This document shows positions 16,701 to 25,089 of a stretch of DNA of 36,447 bases, in pieces (position 1 is the first letter of the stretch; each line of letters opens with the position of its first letter). The notes under the pieces were generated by a model. It was not told the DNA's origin. It worked only from the letters and a program-made list of their open reading frames with translations, and made no database searches. A program made the position numbers and the translations under genes. Location: assembly GCA_964526565.1 (NCBI GenBank), contig CAZGMC010000036.1, forward strand, positions 1-36,447, read 5' to 3'. This DNA comes from CAZGMC01 sp964526565. GTDB taxonomy: Bacteria > Pseudomonadota > Alphaproteobacteria > DSM-16000 > Inquilinaceae.

Positions 16701-18348
16701 TGGGCAGCTCGGCGTACCACTGCAGCAGCGGCGCGATGCGCGGGTCGGGGCTGGCGTCGTCGACGATGACCAGCCGTGCCTCGCCCGACGTGTTGCGCAC
16801 CACCGAGGCCAGACAGCGGCGCACCGCCTCGTAGGCATTGTAGACCGGGATGACGAGGGTCACCGGCGGACACGCGGCCAGGGCGCGCCGGAACCGGTCG
16901 TGATCGCCGCAGTGGACCAGGTGGTCGTCCAGGCCGTCGAGCCCGGCGCGGCCAAGCCCGGTCTCGGCGCTGCGGCTCAGCACCGTGCCATAGGCCGGCA
17001 GCGTGCGGGCCGCGGCGGCGGCGGCCTCCTTGTCCTTGAGGTTGGTCTTGAGCGGGCTGCGCTTGAGCGGCGCGTCGTGCTCGACCGTGAACACCTCGAC
17101 GACGTGCTCGTGGTCGTCCAGGAAGTGCTGCGGCACCGGCATCTCGAAGCTGCAGTAGCCGCCGCGCTTGCCGGCCGCCTGCAGGTCGCTGCGGAAGTCG
17201 ACCGCCTCGATCACCCCGACCAGGTGACGGTCGATGAAGACGCGCAGGGCCAGCACCTCGTCGGGCCGGTTCCTGTCCCAGGCCCAGCCGAGGATGCGGC
17301 CGCGGCGCACGCCGTCCAGATTGCCCTCCACCTCGGGCGTGCGGCGGTCGAAGGTCAGCGTCCGCGGCTCCGCGGGAATGCACGCGGTGCTGCCGGCGGC
17401 GCGAACCTGGACCTGATGCGGCCGGCCGTCGCGCAGCGCCGCATCGACGGTGAAGGCGAAGCCGTGGCGCCCGGAGCCCAACTCGGCCGTCTTCAGGTCG
17501 TCGCGGTAGATGTCGGCCGGCATGGCGGCGGCAACCCGGCCATCGACCAGCAGCTCGGCCAGCAGCGGCGCATCGGGCCGGACGGCATCGCGGATCCAGC
17601 CGCAGATCATGCCGCCGAACAGGCCGTCGAGATGGCCCTCGATCACGGGCTCATGGTCGGGCAGGGAAAGAGCGACGGGCTCGGCGGGCACCAGCACAGA
17701 CAGATCCTTTACCATGAGTTGAACCTTGTGCTCCCGCCCCGGTGTCAGCACGCCGATCATCGGCACCGCGAAGCCGTGCGCCCCGTTGCCGAGGCCGGCC
17801 TTGAGCAGCGCTTCGGAGAACAGGTCGGCCGTCGCGGCGGCGGCCGGACGCCCGTCGACCAGCACCTCGACCGCCAGCGGCGCGTCGGGCGCACAGCAGT
17901 CCCACACCCAGCCGACCAGCTGGCTGGCGTGCAGTCCCTTGATCTCGCCGCCGATGCGCATGCGGTCCTCGAAGGTGACCGGCGTCGGCGTGTCGGGGAA
18001 CCGCACGCCCATGCCGTCGACCTCGACCTGGATCGTGTGCGGCCGGCCATCGAACCAGGCGGCGCGCAGCGGGAAGGCGAAGCGGTGGCCGGTGTCGTTG
18101 GCCGCATCGTCGCGGCCGGCGCCGGCCGCCGGCCCGGCGATCATCTCGCCGGCGAACGCGCCGTCGATCAGCAGGCGGACGGCGAGGCGCTGGTCCGGTG
18201 CCGCCGTGTTGAGCACCGAGCCGTAGACGGCGCCGCGGCGGATGCCCAGCAGCGTGCCGCGGATGGTCGTCTCGTGCCGGACCGGCGCGGCCACGGCGGC
18301 CCTGGCGGCCGGTCCCTTGCGGCGGCGGGCGGGCTGGTTGGTCTGCAT
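13747..18348 (-). CDS. Giant glycosyltransferase: four repeat modules + GT2 + GT4
   Basis: The 1533-residue protein starts at ATG 18348, preceded by AAGGAG with ideal spacing; an in-frame start at 18390 has none. The N-terminus has four ~104-residue modules starting near residues 29, 132, 236 and 340. Each contains a 'GxxxGWxWD' strand (degenerate in the first), an 'LxVxVLVDG' strand, an 'ADxxRxDL' turn and 'GxHGFxxxxP'. A GT2 domain follows at ~495-760 (PPVTLVIPVYNAYEAV, LVIVDDASPD, VVLLNSDTEV, YGEENDFCMRA). A GT4 domain is at ~797-1200, with CPGHITRHKGGDFIRALKA and the donor site 'WPETYCHTLSEAWACGLPVL'. The last ~330 residues are poorly defined, with a basic/Ala end. It should add at least two sugars to a surface glycan. 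It lies 60 bases after rfbA. Confidence 0.93.
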   Translation of the reverse strand: MQTNQPARRRKGPAARAAVAAPVRHETTIRGTLLGIRRGAVYGSVLNTAAPDQRLAVRLLIDGAFAGEMIAGPAAGAGRDDAANDTGHRFAFPLRAAWFDGRPHTIQVEVDGMGVRFPDTPTPVTFEDRMRIGGEIKGLHASQLVGWVWDCCAPDAPLAVEVLVDGRPAAAATADLFSEALLKAGLGNGAHGFAVPMIGVLTPGREHKVQLMVKDLSVLVPAEPVALSLPDHEPVIEGHLDGLFGGMICGWIRDAVRPDAPLLAELLVDGRVAAAMPADIYRDDLKTAELGSGRHGFAFTVDAALRDGRPHQVQVRAAGSTACIPAEPRTLTFDRRTPEVEGNLDGVRRGRILGWAWDRNRPDEVLALRVFIDRHLVGVIEAVDFRSDLQAAGKRGGYCSFEMPVPQHFLDDHEHVVEVFTVEHDAPLKRSPLKTNLKDKEAAAAAARTLPAYGTVLSRSAETGLGRAGLDGLDDHLVHCGDHDRFRRALAACPPVTLVIPVYNAYEAVRRCLASVVRNTSGEARLVIVDDASPDPRIAPLLQWYAELPNVAVITNERNQGYTRSINVGIRAAAGDVVLLNSDTEVTPRWLERLMRTAYRRDTIGTVTPLSDNAGAFSAPVGNQANAYPSWLTPEELGRLFADRSVRARPAVCTGSGFCMYIRRGLLDAIGLFDEDNFPRGYGEENDFCMRALKAGWENVIDDATIIFHERSASFHVEKTRLLNKGRAVLRRLHPEYPLLVRDFDAAPGLQATRDRVAALIEELNDPRPRAPDARRRLHGLGLPRVLYVIHGEAKGGTWHTSQDLMEGVQDDFASFLLTCDYRTMTLLRHEDGRLTEMNAWQLASPVSFLDEARPDYDAVLTAILTGCDIDVVHVRHLYKHVLSVPRVARALGIPVVLSFHDFFYVCPTTNLVDDQGRYCGGTCTAGDGECHQSLKFDRLPPLKHRYIHRWRERAAALFRDVDAFVTTAGSGRDVYADTFPELAGPGLAGRPFHVFEHGRDFGAQRNLAVPPARSGKPVRILCPGHITRHKGGDFIRALKALDVDGCLEFHFLGNLPMPYRDLGVWHGLYERDEFASRVAEIGASFAGIFSIWPETYCHTLSEAWACGLPVLGSTLGAVGDRIRAHGGGWTVDPVDPEGAYALIRRLIDDPAAYEAERVRVSVTNLRSVAEMGFDYAHLYKTLLAAQRPFAAPEDAVVLRIGVLPRRGANGVPNAIVQARWLRPLSHPHVRAFTQSVVLEEAEVLTGRRPAGLDVVVVDGEDWPEEVWRALAQARAASGVRVLVDTARAAALSLAGPRRHGLPDAVVVPAGAAVPETSGTAVARIVYDPPLDERPWLWAAERRQARPAKAAGVDRAVNAVVVQGEAAPPVSVLRDLVTILNEEQFVPARLTVVAPRPALVPLPETTCLVPPVPATDVDGLAAWAATRAHEWDVVLYLPSSAPRPIIPVDAMSLLDVPAIVADGDDPDACCTAIVEAVRDEDLGRQQRQEVLNNRVLRARAGDLRAVLRDIRTLQQPAAAPAAAAVTGVVEAAV

Positions 18349-18408
18349 GGTCGTCTCCTTCTCTGCCGCGCGGGGTCCGCTCCGATCCAATGCGATCCGG
18401 TCCGGCGC

Positions 18409-19341
18409 TCACGCCCGGACCGGCTGCGCGTCACGCGTCGGAGGCAGCGCCGCCGGCATGGACGGCGACGGCTCCTCCTCGGCGATGACGCGCAGCAGGT
18501 ACTGGCCGTAGTTCGACTTGGTCAGGGGCCAGGCCAGCCGGCTGACCTGCTCGGCGTCGATGAAGCCCTGCCGGTAGGCGATCTCCTCCAGGCAGGCGAT
18601 CTTCTGGCCCTGGCGCCGCTCAATGGTCTGGACGAAGTTGCCGGCCTCGAGCAGGGATTCGTGGGTGCCGCTGTCGAACCAGGCGAAGCCGCGGCCCATG
18701 CGCTGCACGGTCAGCGCGCCGCGCTCCATGTACCAGCGGATGACGTCGGTGATCTCCAGCTCGCCGCGGTCCGACGGCTGCACCCCGGCGGCCACGTCGG
18801 CGACCCGGCCGTCGAAGAAGTACAGCCCGGTGACGGCCCAGGGCGAGCGCGGCACCTTCGGCTTCTCCTCGATGCCGACACCGCGGCCCGCCGCGTCCAG
18901 CTCGACGACGCCGTACCGCTCCGGGTCGTCGACGCGGTAGGCGAACACGGTGCCGCCGTGCTCGAGCCGCGCCGCCGTGCCGACCAGGTCGGCCAGGCCG
19001 TGGCCAAAGAAGATGTTGTCGCCCAGGATCAGCGAGCACGGCTCGCCGGCTATGAAGTCGCGGCCGATCAGGAAGGCCTCGGCCAGGCCGTTGGGCTGCA
19101 CCTGATCCGCATAGTCGATGGCGATGCCCCACTGGCTGCCGTCGCCCAGTACCGCCTGGAATGCCTCGCGGTCCTGCGGCCGGGTGATGACCAGCACCTC
19201 GCGGATGCCGGCCAGCATCTGGATCGACAGCGGGTAATAGATCATCGGCTTGTCGTAGACCGGCGCGAGCTGCTTGCTGTAGCCGCGGGTCAGGGGATAG
19301 AGCCGGGTGCCGGCGCCGCCGGCCAGGATCAGTCCGCGCAT
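18409..19341 (-). CDS. rfbA: Glucose-1-phosphate thymidylyltransferase RfbA/RmlA
   Basis: It makes dTDP-glucose from glucose-1-phosphate and dTTP, the first step of dTDP-deoxysugar synthesis. The 310-residue product opens 'MRGLILAGGAGTRLYPLT', the nucleotidyltransferase P-loop-like signature, followed by YSKQLAPVYDKPMIYYPL. Other hallmarks are LILGDNIFFGHGL (metal-binding Asp), VVELDAAG, IEEKPKVPRS and FAWFDSGTHESLLEA. I chose ATG 19341 because AAGGG lies 7 bases before it; ATG 19350 and 19377 are less likely. The C-terminal ~20 residues after VIAEEE are extra and not conserved. It is third in an rfbC-rfbB-rfbA run on the minus strand, 69 bases after rfbB. Confidence 0.97.
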   Translation of the reverse strand: MRGLILAGGAGTRLYPLTRGYSKQLAPVYDKPMIYYPLSIQMLAGIREVLVITRPQDREAFQAVLGDGSQWGIAIDYADQVQPNGLAEAFLIGRDFIAGEPCSLILGDNIFFGHGLADLVGTAARLEHGGTVFAYRVDDPERYGVVELDAAGRGVGIEEKPKVPRSPWAVTGLYFFDGRVADVAAGVQPSDRGELEITDVIRWYMERGALTVQRMGRGFAWFDSGTHESLLEAGNFVQTIERRQGQKIACLEEIAYRQGFIDAEQVSRLAWPLTKSNYGQYLLRVIAEEEPSPSMPAALPPTRDAQPVRA

Positions 19342-19410
19342 CGTCGTCATCCCTTCTTGGTCTCGGTCAGGTCCCACTTGCCGTGTTCTTGTGTCCGCTG
19401 CGCCGGCCGG

Positions 19411-20483
<1,073 letters not shown>

Positions 20484-20487
<4 letters not shown>

Positions 20488-21158
20488 GGCCGGATCCCCC
20501 GGCCGGCGTAGGTGAAATGCGGCGGCGCCTCGGCCAGGACGGGCCAGCGGCGGTCCTTGTCGGACACGACGGCCTCGCCCGGCCGCACCGGCCAGTCGAT
20601 ACCGAGCGCCGGATCGTCCCAGCGGATGCCGTGGTCGTGGGCGGCGCTGTAGGCGGCGGTGACCTTGTAGAGCACCTCCGTGTCCGGCTCGAGGGTGCAA
20701 AAGCCGTGGGCGAACCCGGCCGGCACCAGCAGCTGGCGCCAGTTCTCGGCGCTGAGCACCGTCCACACGGCGCGGCCGAAGGTCGGTGAGCCGCGGCGGA
20801 TGTCCACCGCCACGTCGAGCATGGCGCCGCGCGGAACCCGCACCAGCTTGTCCTGGGCGAACGGCGGCGCCTGGTAGTGCAGGCCGCGGATCGTGCCGGC
20901 CCGCCGCGACAGCGAGTGGTTGTCCTGAATGAACACCAGGTCGAGGCCTTCGGCGCGCCACCCGGCAGCGTTGTAGACCTCGGAAAAGAAGCCGCGGTCA
21001 TCGGCGAAGCGCGGCACCTGGATCAGCTTGACTTCCGGCATCCGCACCGACAGCGGCGCCACCACCAGGCCCTGGCGCCGGTCTGTCGCGGCCCCCGCCG
21101 CCGTTCGGTCCGTTCCCGGCCGCAATTGGGCTTCGACCTGCACCACGGCAACCTCCAT
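20484..21158 (-). CDS. rfbC: dTDP-4-keto-6-deoxyglucose 3,5-epimerase RfbC/RmlC
   Basis: A cupin-fold epimerase acting on the RfbB product. Diagnostic stretches are 'FADDRGFFSEVYN', IQDNHSLSRRAGTIRGLHYQ (with the catalytic-site His and Arg), 'MLDVAVDIRRGSPTFG' and LLVPAGFAHGFCTLEPDTEVLYKV with Tyr. The typical enzyme is ~185 residues; conserved sequence starts near Met 21041. ATG 21158 has an AGGA at good spacing and gives 224 residues with a non-conserved 40-residue front, so the true start may be downstream, for example a GTG near 21065 or ATG 21041. It is the first gene of the minus-strand sugar block, read from the AT-rich divergent region. No rfbD is in the window. Confidence 0.94.
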
Positions 21159-21573
21159 CGCAATCCTGGCGCGAGCGCTGCGGACGCCGTGCGCCGACCG
21201 GCGCCCGGTCATTGGCGAAGCATGCCGCAACCACTCAATTAACGGGAGGCGTGGTACCAGAAATTAAAGCCCCATGGAAGCAAAAATTCACAAACTCTGA
21301 AATATCTTGTGCCTAGACTAAGGTTAAAATTTAGCCTTTTTCATCAGTAATATTTTGGCTTTTACTGTTATGCTGAGTCCACATTCTCCATACAGACGCC
21401 ATTTTATCTCTGTTCATGAAGATTTTTTCATGATAGATTGACGCGGAAAAGGTTCATGCCGCATCCGGCAATCGCGACGAAGCAACCGCAAAAATGCTGC
21501 AGCAAAAACACCGAACCATGTTCCAAACTCTGCATCCACGCCGATGGTCTCCTCCAAGCGGGGGGCAGTCCTC
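21159..21573. other. AT-rich divergent control region
   Basis: About 415 bases between rfbC (minus) and the methyltransferase pair (plus). From 21236 to 21435 the base composition drops far below the genome average, with runs such as AAATTAAAGC and TTTAGCCTTTTTCATC, and includes several weak -10-like hexamers (for example TAATAT at 21348-21353). No -35/-10 pair of good quality and spacing stands out, so I name no promoter. There is no protein-like frame. It must drive both flanking operons. Confidence 0.6.
21414..21433. promoter_or_regulatory. Perfect 7-6-7 inverted repeat, possible operator
   Basis: TCATGAA (21414-21420), GATTTT, TTCATGA (21427-21433) is a perfect dyad in the AT-rich divergent region, 141 bases upstream of the plus-strand methyltransferase start. 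Its size suits a dimeric regulator. It could also form a weak hairpin. No regulator gene lies nearby. Confidence 0.45.
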
Positions 21574-22311
21574 ATGAGTCGGCAATTCAGGTATGTCCTC
21601 GGCTACAATGAGATGGTCGAGGCCTATCTTGCGGAGCTGCCGGAGGAGGACGCGATGGCCGCCGCCGTCGGCGGCAACTTCGATTGCTACGGCATCCTGG
21701 AGTACCAGGTGCTGCGCCGCTTCGGGCTGGCCGACGGCGACCTGGTCGTCGACATCGGCTGCGGCTCGGGCCGGCTCGCCAAGCAGCTCGCCCGCCTGCC
21801 GGCGCTGCGCTATCTCGGCTTCGACATCGTGCCGCGGCTGGTCGACTATGCCCGGCGCCGCCACGGCGGGCCGCGGTTCCAGTTCCGCTGCGTCGACCGC
21901 ACCGTGATCCCCACGCCGGACGGCTGTGCCGACATGGTCGCCAGCTTCTCCGTGTTCACGCACATCCTGCCGGAGGAATCGTTCGTCTACCTCGACGAGG
22001 CGCGGCGCGTGCTCAAGCCGGGCGGACGCGTCGTGTTCTCGTTCCTGGAGCAGCGCGTCGGCATGGCCTGGGCGATCTTCGAGCAGAACGTCGCCTGGGT
22101 CCGCCAGCGCACCATGACCGGACACCTCAACGTGTTCCTCCACCCCGACGACTTGACGCTGTGGGCCGACAAGCTGGGGTTCACCGTGACCGCGCTGATT
22201 CGCGGCGACGAGCCGGCCGTCGAGGTCGATGCGGACCTGGCCGGGCCGCACCTGCGCGCCGGCCGGCACCGCTTCGGCCAGTCGCTCTGTGTCCTCGCCA
22301 AGCAGGCGTGA
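21574..22311 (+). CDS. SAM-dependent methyltransferase (class I)
   Basis: The 245-residue protein starts at ATG 21574 (GGGGGCAG upstream); ATG 21544 has no RBS. Motif I is 'LVVDIGCGSGRLAKQLARL' (~57-75), motif II YLGFDIVPRLVDYAR, then CADMVASFSVFTHILPEES and the post-motif 'EARRVLKPGGRVVFSFLEQ'. This is the Methyltransf_11/25 class. A ~40-residue N-terminal extension (YNEMVEAYLAELPEED) may shape the acceptor site. The gene faces away from the rfb block and is followed after 9 bases by a second, unrelated methyltransferase. The location in a glycan locus suggests sugar or glycan methylation, possibly chain capping, but small-molecule methylation is equally possible from sequence. Confidence 0.85.
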   Translation: MSRQFRYVLGYNEMVEAYLAELPEEDAMAAAVGGNFDCYGILEYQVLRRFGLADGDLVVDIGCGSGRLAKQLARLPALRYLGFDIVPRLVDYARRRHGGPRFQFRCVDRTVIPTPDGCADMVASFSVFTHILPEESFVYLDEARRVLKPGGRVVFSFLEQRVGMAWAIFEQNVAWVRQRTMTGHLNVFLHPDDLTLWADKLGFTVTALIRGDEPAVEVDADLAGPHLRAGRHRFGQSLCVLAKQA

Positions 22312-22320
22312 GAGAAGACC

Positions 22321-22959
22321 ATGCTGACCGGCCTGGCCCGCACTCAGCTCGACCTCTGGCGCCACGCCGAGGCCTATTACGAGGCGGCCGAAAAGGACAT
22401 GGACGCCCAGTGGCAGCGCCTGATCCGGCCGATGATTCGCGACTGCGACTTTGCCAATGTGCTGGAGTTGGCCGCCGGGCGCGGCCGCAACAGCGTCCGG
22501 CTGGCGCCGCTGGCCGGCACGCTCACCGTCGTCGACTTCGTCGCGGAGAACATCGCCCACTGCCGGGCCCGCCTGGCCGGGCGCGACAACGTCGTGTTCG
22601 TCGTCAACGACGGCGCCACCCTGGCCGGCGTGCCGGACGGTTCGGTGTCGCTGGTCTATTCGTTCGACTCGATGGTCCACTTCGACAGCGACGTGGTCCG
22701 CGCCTATCTGCACGAGTTCCGCCGCGTGCTGCGGCCGGGCGGGCGCGGCTTCTGCCATCACTCGAACCACACGGCCAACCCGGCCGGCCCGTTCGACCGC
22801 AACCCGCACGCCCGCAACTTCATGTCGGCGGCGCTGTTCGCCCACTACTGCCACAAGGCCGGGCTGACCGTGCTCGAGTCGCGGGTGATCGACTGGCAGG
22901 AGCCGGGCCTGGACTGCCTGACGCTGTTCGCCAGGCCCGAACCGCCGGCCGGCCGCTGA
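22321..22959 (+). CDS. SAM-dependent methyltransferase (class I)
   Basis: A 212-residue enzyme with motif I 'ANVLELAAGRGRNSVRLAPL' (~45-64), VVDFVAENIAHCRARL, a central 'VSLVYSFDSMVHFDSDVVRAY' and 'LHEFRRVLRPGGRGFCHHSN'. The 'SMVHFDSDVVRAYLxE' and HHSN pattern is common in methyltransferases encoded within glycan and rhamnan clusters. AGAGAAG precedes ATG 22321. It starts 9 bases after the other methyltransferase, so they are co-transcribed, but the two are not recent duplicates: motif I and the N-termini differ clearly. It converges on the module protein, with only 29 bases between stops and no obvious terminator. Confidence 0.86.
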   Translation: MLTGLARTQLDLWRHAEAYYEAAEKDMDAQWQRLIRPMIRDCDFANVLELAAGRGRNSVRLAPLAGTLTVVDFVAENIAHCRARLAGRDNVVFVVNDGATLAGVPDGSVSLVYSFDSMVHFDSDVVRAYLHEFRRVLRPGGRGFCHHSNHTANPAGPFDRNPHARNFMSAALFAHYCHKAGLTVLESRVIDWQEPGLDCLTLFARPEPPAGR

Positions 22960-22988
22960 GCGCCGACGCCGCGACTGCGCCCGGCCCG

Positions 22989-23732
22989 TCATCCGAGCAC
23001 CTGCACGACGGCGTACACGGCGAGGCCGGCGGCGGTGAACGTGCCGGCGGCAAGCACGGCGAGCCAGCGCTGCAGGCCGCGGTCGCCGCCTTTGCCGCCC
23101 GCCTTGATGCGCTCGTCGAGGGCGCGCATGCCCTCGTCGAAGCGCACGGCGAACACCTCGAGCGAGGCCATGCGCTCGTCGAGGGCGGCCTGCCGCTCGG
23201 CAATCCGGTCCAGCACCTGGGCCACGGCGGCCAGCCGCTCGTCGTGCACCGTGCGATTCTGCTCGACCAGCTCGCGCACACCGGCCAGTGCCTGGGCATG
23301 GGCCGCGGCAGCCTTGCGCTGGCCGCTGCCGACCGCCTCCAGCACCTGGGCCATGCGCATCAGCGCCGGCGCCACGACCCGCTCGGCCTCCTTCTCGGCC
23401 ATGGAGGGCCTGGGCAGGGCGATCGGCGACCCGCCGGCCGGCGCGCGCACCACGGCGGCGACCTGGTCCCATTGCGCCGGATCGAGGCCGCCCAGGTCCA
23501 GCTCGAAGGCATGGCGGCCGTCGCCGATGCCGTTGGGCGCCAGGTCGGGCCGTTCTCGGTCGGCGACGGTGGTGCCCAGCGACCGGTCGCCCAGCCGCAC
23601 CTCGATCTCGAGGCGGGCGTCGCGGTTGCGGCGGTCCCAGGCCCAGCCATAGATGCGGCCGCCGGAGACGGCGTCGATACGGCCCTGGATCTCGGGCGGC
23701 TTGATGGGGATGATTTCGGCCTCGGCGGACAT
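22989..23732 (-). CDS. Tail-anchored coiled-coil protein with one GWAWD repeat module
   Basis: This 247-residue protein has three parts. Residues ~15-110 form one copy of the module that occurs four times in the giant glycosyltransferase at 13747-18348: 'IQGRIDAVSGGRIYGWAWD', 'LEIEVRLGD', 'VADRERPDL', 'GIGDGRHAFEL'. Residues ~111-215 are heptad-rich (AQVLDRIAERQAALDERMAS, RALDERIK), predicting a coiled coil. Residues ~222-246 (WLAVLAAGTFTAAGLAVYAVV) form a C-terminal membrane helix, so the protein is probably tail-anchored with its module in the cytoplasm. AGGAG precedes ATG 23732. It is the last gene of the secretion/glycosyltransferase run, 18 bases after a GT4 gene. A scaffold or tether role for glycosyltransferases is my inference. 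Confidence 0.8.
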   Translation of the reverse strand: MSAEAEIIPIKPPEIQGRIDAVSGGRIYGWAWDRRNRDARLEIEVRLGDRSLGTTVADRERPDLAPNGIGDGRHAFELDLGGLDPAQWDQVAAVVRAPAGGSPIALPRPSMAEKEAERVVAPALMRMAQVLEAVGSGQRKAAAAHAQALAGVRELVEQNRTVHDERLAAVAQVLDRIAERQAALDERMASLEVFAVRFDEGMRALDERIKAGGKGGDRGLQRWLAVLAAGTFTAAGLAVYAVVQVLG

Positions 23733-23750
23733 GTCGTCGTCTCCTGTTGC

Positions 23751-25070
23751 TCAGGCGCGTCGCTTGCGGCGCGGCCGCGCGGCGGCGGCGGCGGGTTCCA
23801 CGGGGACGGCGGCCGCGTGCCCGTGCGCGCCGCGGTAAAGGCGCAGATGGGCGGCGGCGCAGTCGTCGATCGTCGGCACGCGCGGAATGCCGCCGGCAAG
23901 CCGATCCCACAGGCCCGGCTCGTCCATGGCGCGGCGCATGACCGCGGCCAGGGCGGCCGGGTCGCCGGCGCGGAAGTGCAGGCCGTCGAGGCCGTCGTGG
24001 ACGTGCTCGGCCATGCCGCCGATGTCGCTGCAGATCACCGGGCGGCGGTGCTGGAAGGCCTCCAGGATCACCAGCGGCGCGTTCTCCCACCAGATCGACG
24101 GCACCACGACCCAGTCGACCGCGGCGAACAGTGCGGGCAGGTCGGCCCGCTCGTACGGGCCGCGGTGGGCGACCCGGTGCGCCACCGGCGCCAGTGCCGC
24201 AGCGAAGCCGTCACGAAAGGCATCGCTCTGGAACGGCATGCCACCGTGAATGACCAGCCGGGCGCGGTCGTCGCCGGCCTCGATCAGGTGGCGCATCGCC
24301 GTCAGCGCCACCGTCGCGCCCTTGAACGGGTTGAGGTTGCCGAAATAGCCGAACACGCCGCGCGGACCATCGGCCGGCCGCGGCGGCGCCGGCTCGGCCA
24401 CCGCCGGGCGGCCATTGCCGAGCACGACGATCCTCTCCGCCGGCAGGCCCCACTCGACATGGCGCTGGCGCAGGAACCGGCTCGGCGCCACGAAGGTGTC
24501 GACCAGCCCGAACATGGTCTTGATGTGCTTCTCGCGCAGCACGAAGCGGTCGGGCGGCGTCTCGGGGAAGCAGGCGTGACAGGCGTCGGGCGAGGCGCCG
24601 CGGCACAGGGCGAAGCTGTTCGTCTTCACCATCTGCCCGTCGTGGGCGCAGATCGGGTAGTAGTCGTGCAGGGTGAACACCAGCCGCGCCCGCGGCAGCA
24701 CCCGGCGGATCAGGAACAAGAGCTCGACGCCGAGCAGCAGCGCGTGGTGGACGTGCACCACGTCGGGCCGGAACGTCTGGAGCAGCTCGGTCAGCTCCGG
24801 CACGATGCCGAGCAGGTCGCGCTGGCTGAGAAAGAACCGGTCGAAGTGTCCCGTCCACAGCACCACCTCGTCGGCCGCGGGGCCGACCGTCTGGAAGCAG
24901 GTGCCGGGCTTGGCCTCACGATGAACGCGATTGGTGCAGGCCAGGAACAGGCCTTCGGCCTCGCCGGTCGCCTTTACCGCACTGAACAGGTCGTGGGCGA
25001 AGATCTCGGTGCCGCCCGGATGCAGGCTCGGGTGGTTGTGGCACACCATCAGCACGCGGAGCGGCGCCAT
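23751..25070 (-). CDS. Glycosyltransferase family 4
   Basis: The 439-residue enzyme starts at ATG 25070 (GGGAGGGCAGGG upstream); the longer frame back to 25217 overlaps the GT2 gene. It has the GT-B fold: an N-terminal acceptor domain with 'LRVLMVCHNHPSLHPGGTEI', FRPDVVHVHHALLLGVELL and 'LVFTLHDYYPICAHDGQM', and a C-terminal donor domain with GVFGYFGNLNPFKGATVAL and 'SIWWENAPLVILEAFQHRRP' (the EX7E motif), then VICSDIGGMAEHV. The N-terminal 'HDYYPIC' with nearby Cys residues is frequent in GT4 enzymes of surface glycans. The C-terminal ~25 residues are Ala/Arg-rich. It lies 19 bases downstream of the GT2 gene. Donor and acceptor are unknown. Confidence 0.93.
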   Translation of the reverse strand: MAPLRVLMVCHNHPSLHPGGTEIFAHDLFSAVKATGEAEGLFLACTNRVHREAKPGTCFQTVGPAADEVVLWTGHFDRFFLSQRDLLGIVPELTELLQTFRPDVVHVHHALLLGVELLFLIRRVLPRARLVFTLHDYYPICAHDGQMVKTNSFALCRGASPDACHACFPETPPDRFVLREKHIKTMFGLVDTFVAPSRFLRQRHVEWGLPAERIVVLGNGRPAVAEPAPPRPADGPRGVFGYFGNLNPFKGATVALTAMRHLIEAGDDRARLVIHGGMPFQSDAFRDGFAAALAPVAHRVAHRGPYERADLPALFAAVDWVVVPSIWWENAPLVILEAFQHRRPVICSDIGGMAEHVHDGLDGLHFRAGDPAALAAVMRRAMDEPGLWDRLAGGIPRVPTIDDCAAAHLRLYRGAHGHAAAVPVEPAAAAARPRRKRRA

Positions 25071-25089
25071 CGCCCTGCCCTCCCGCCGC

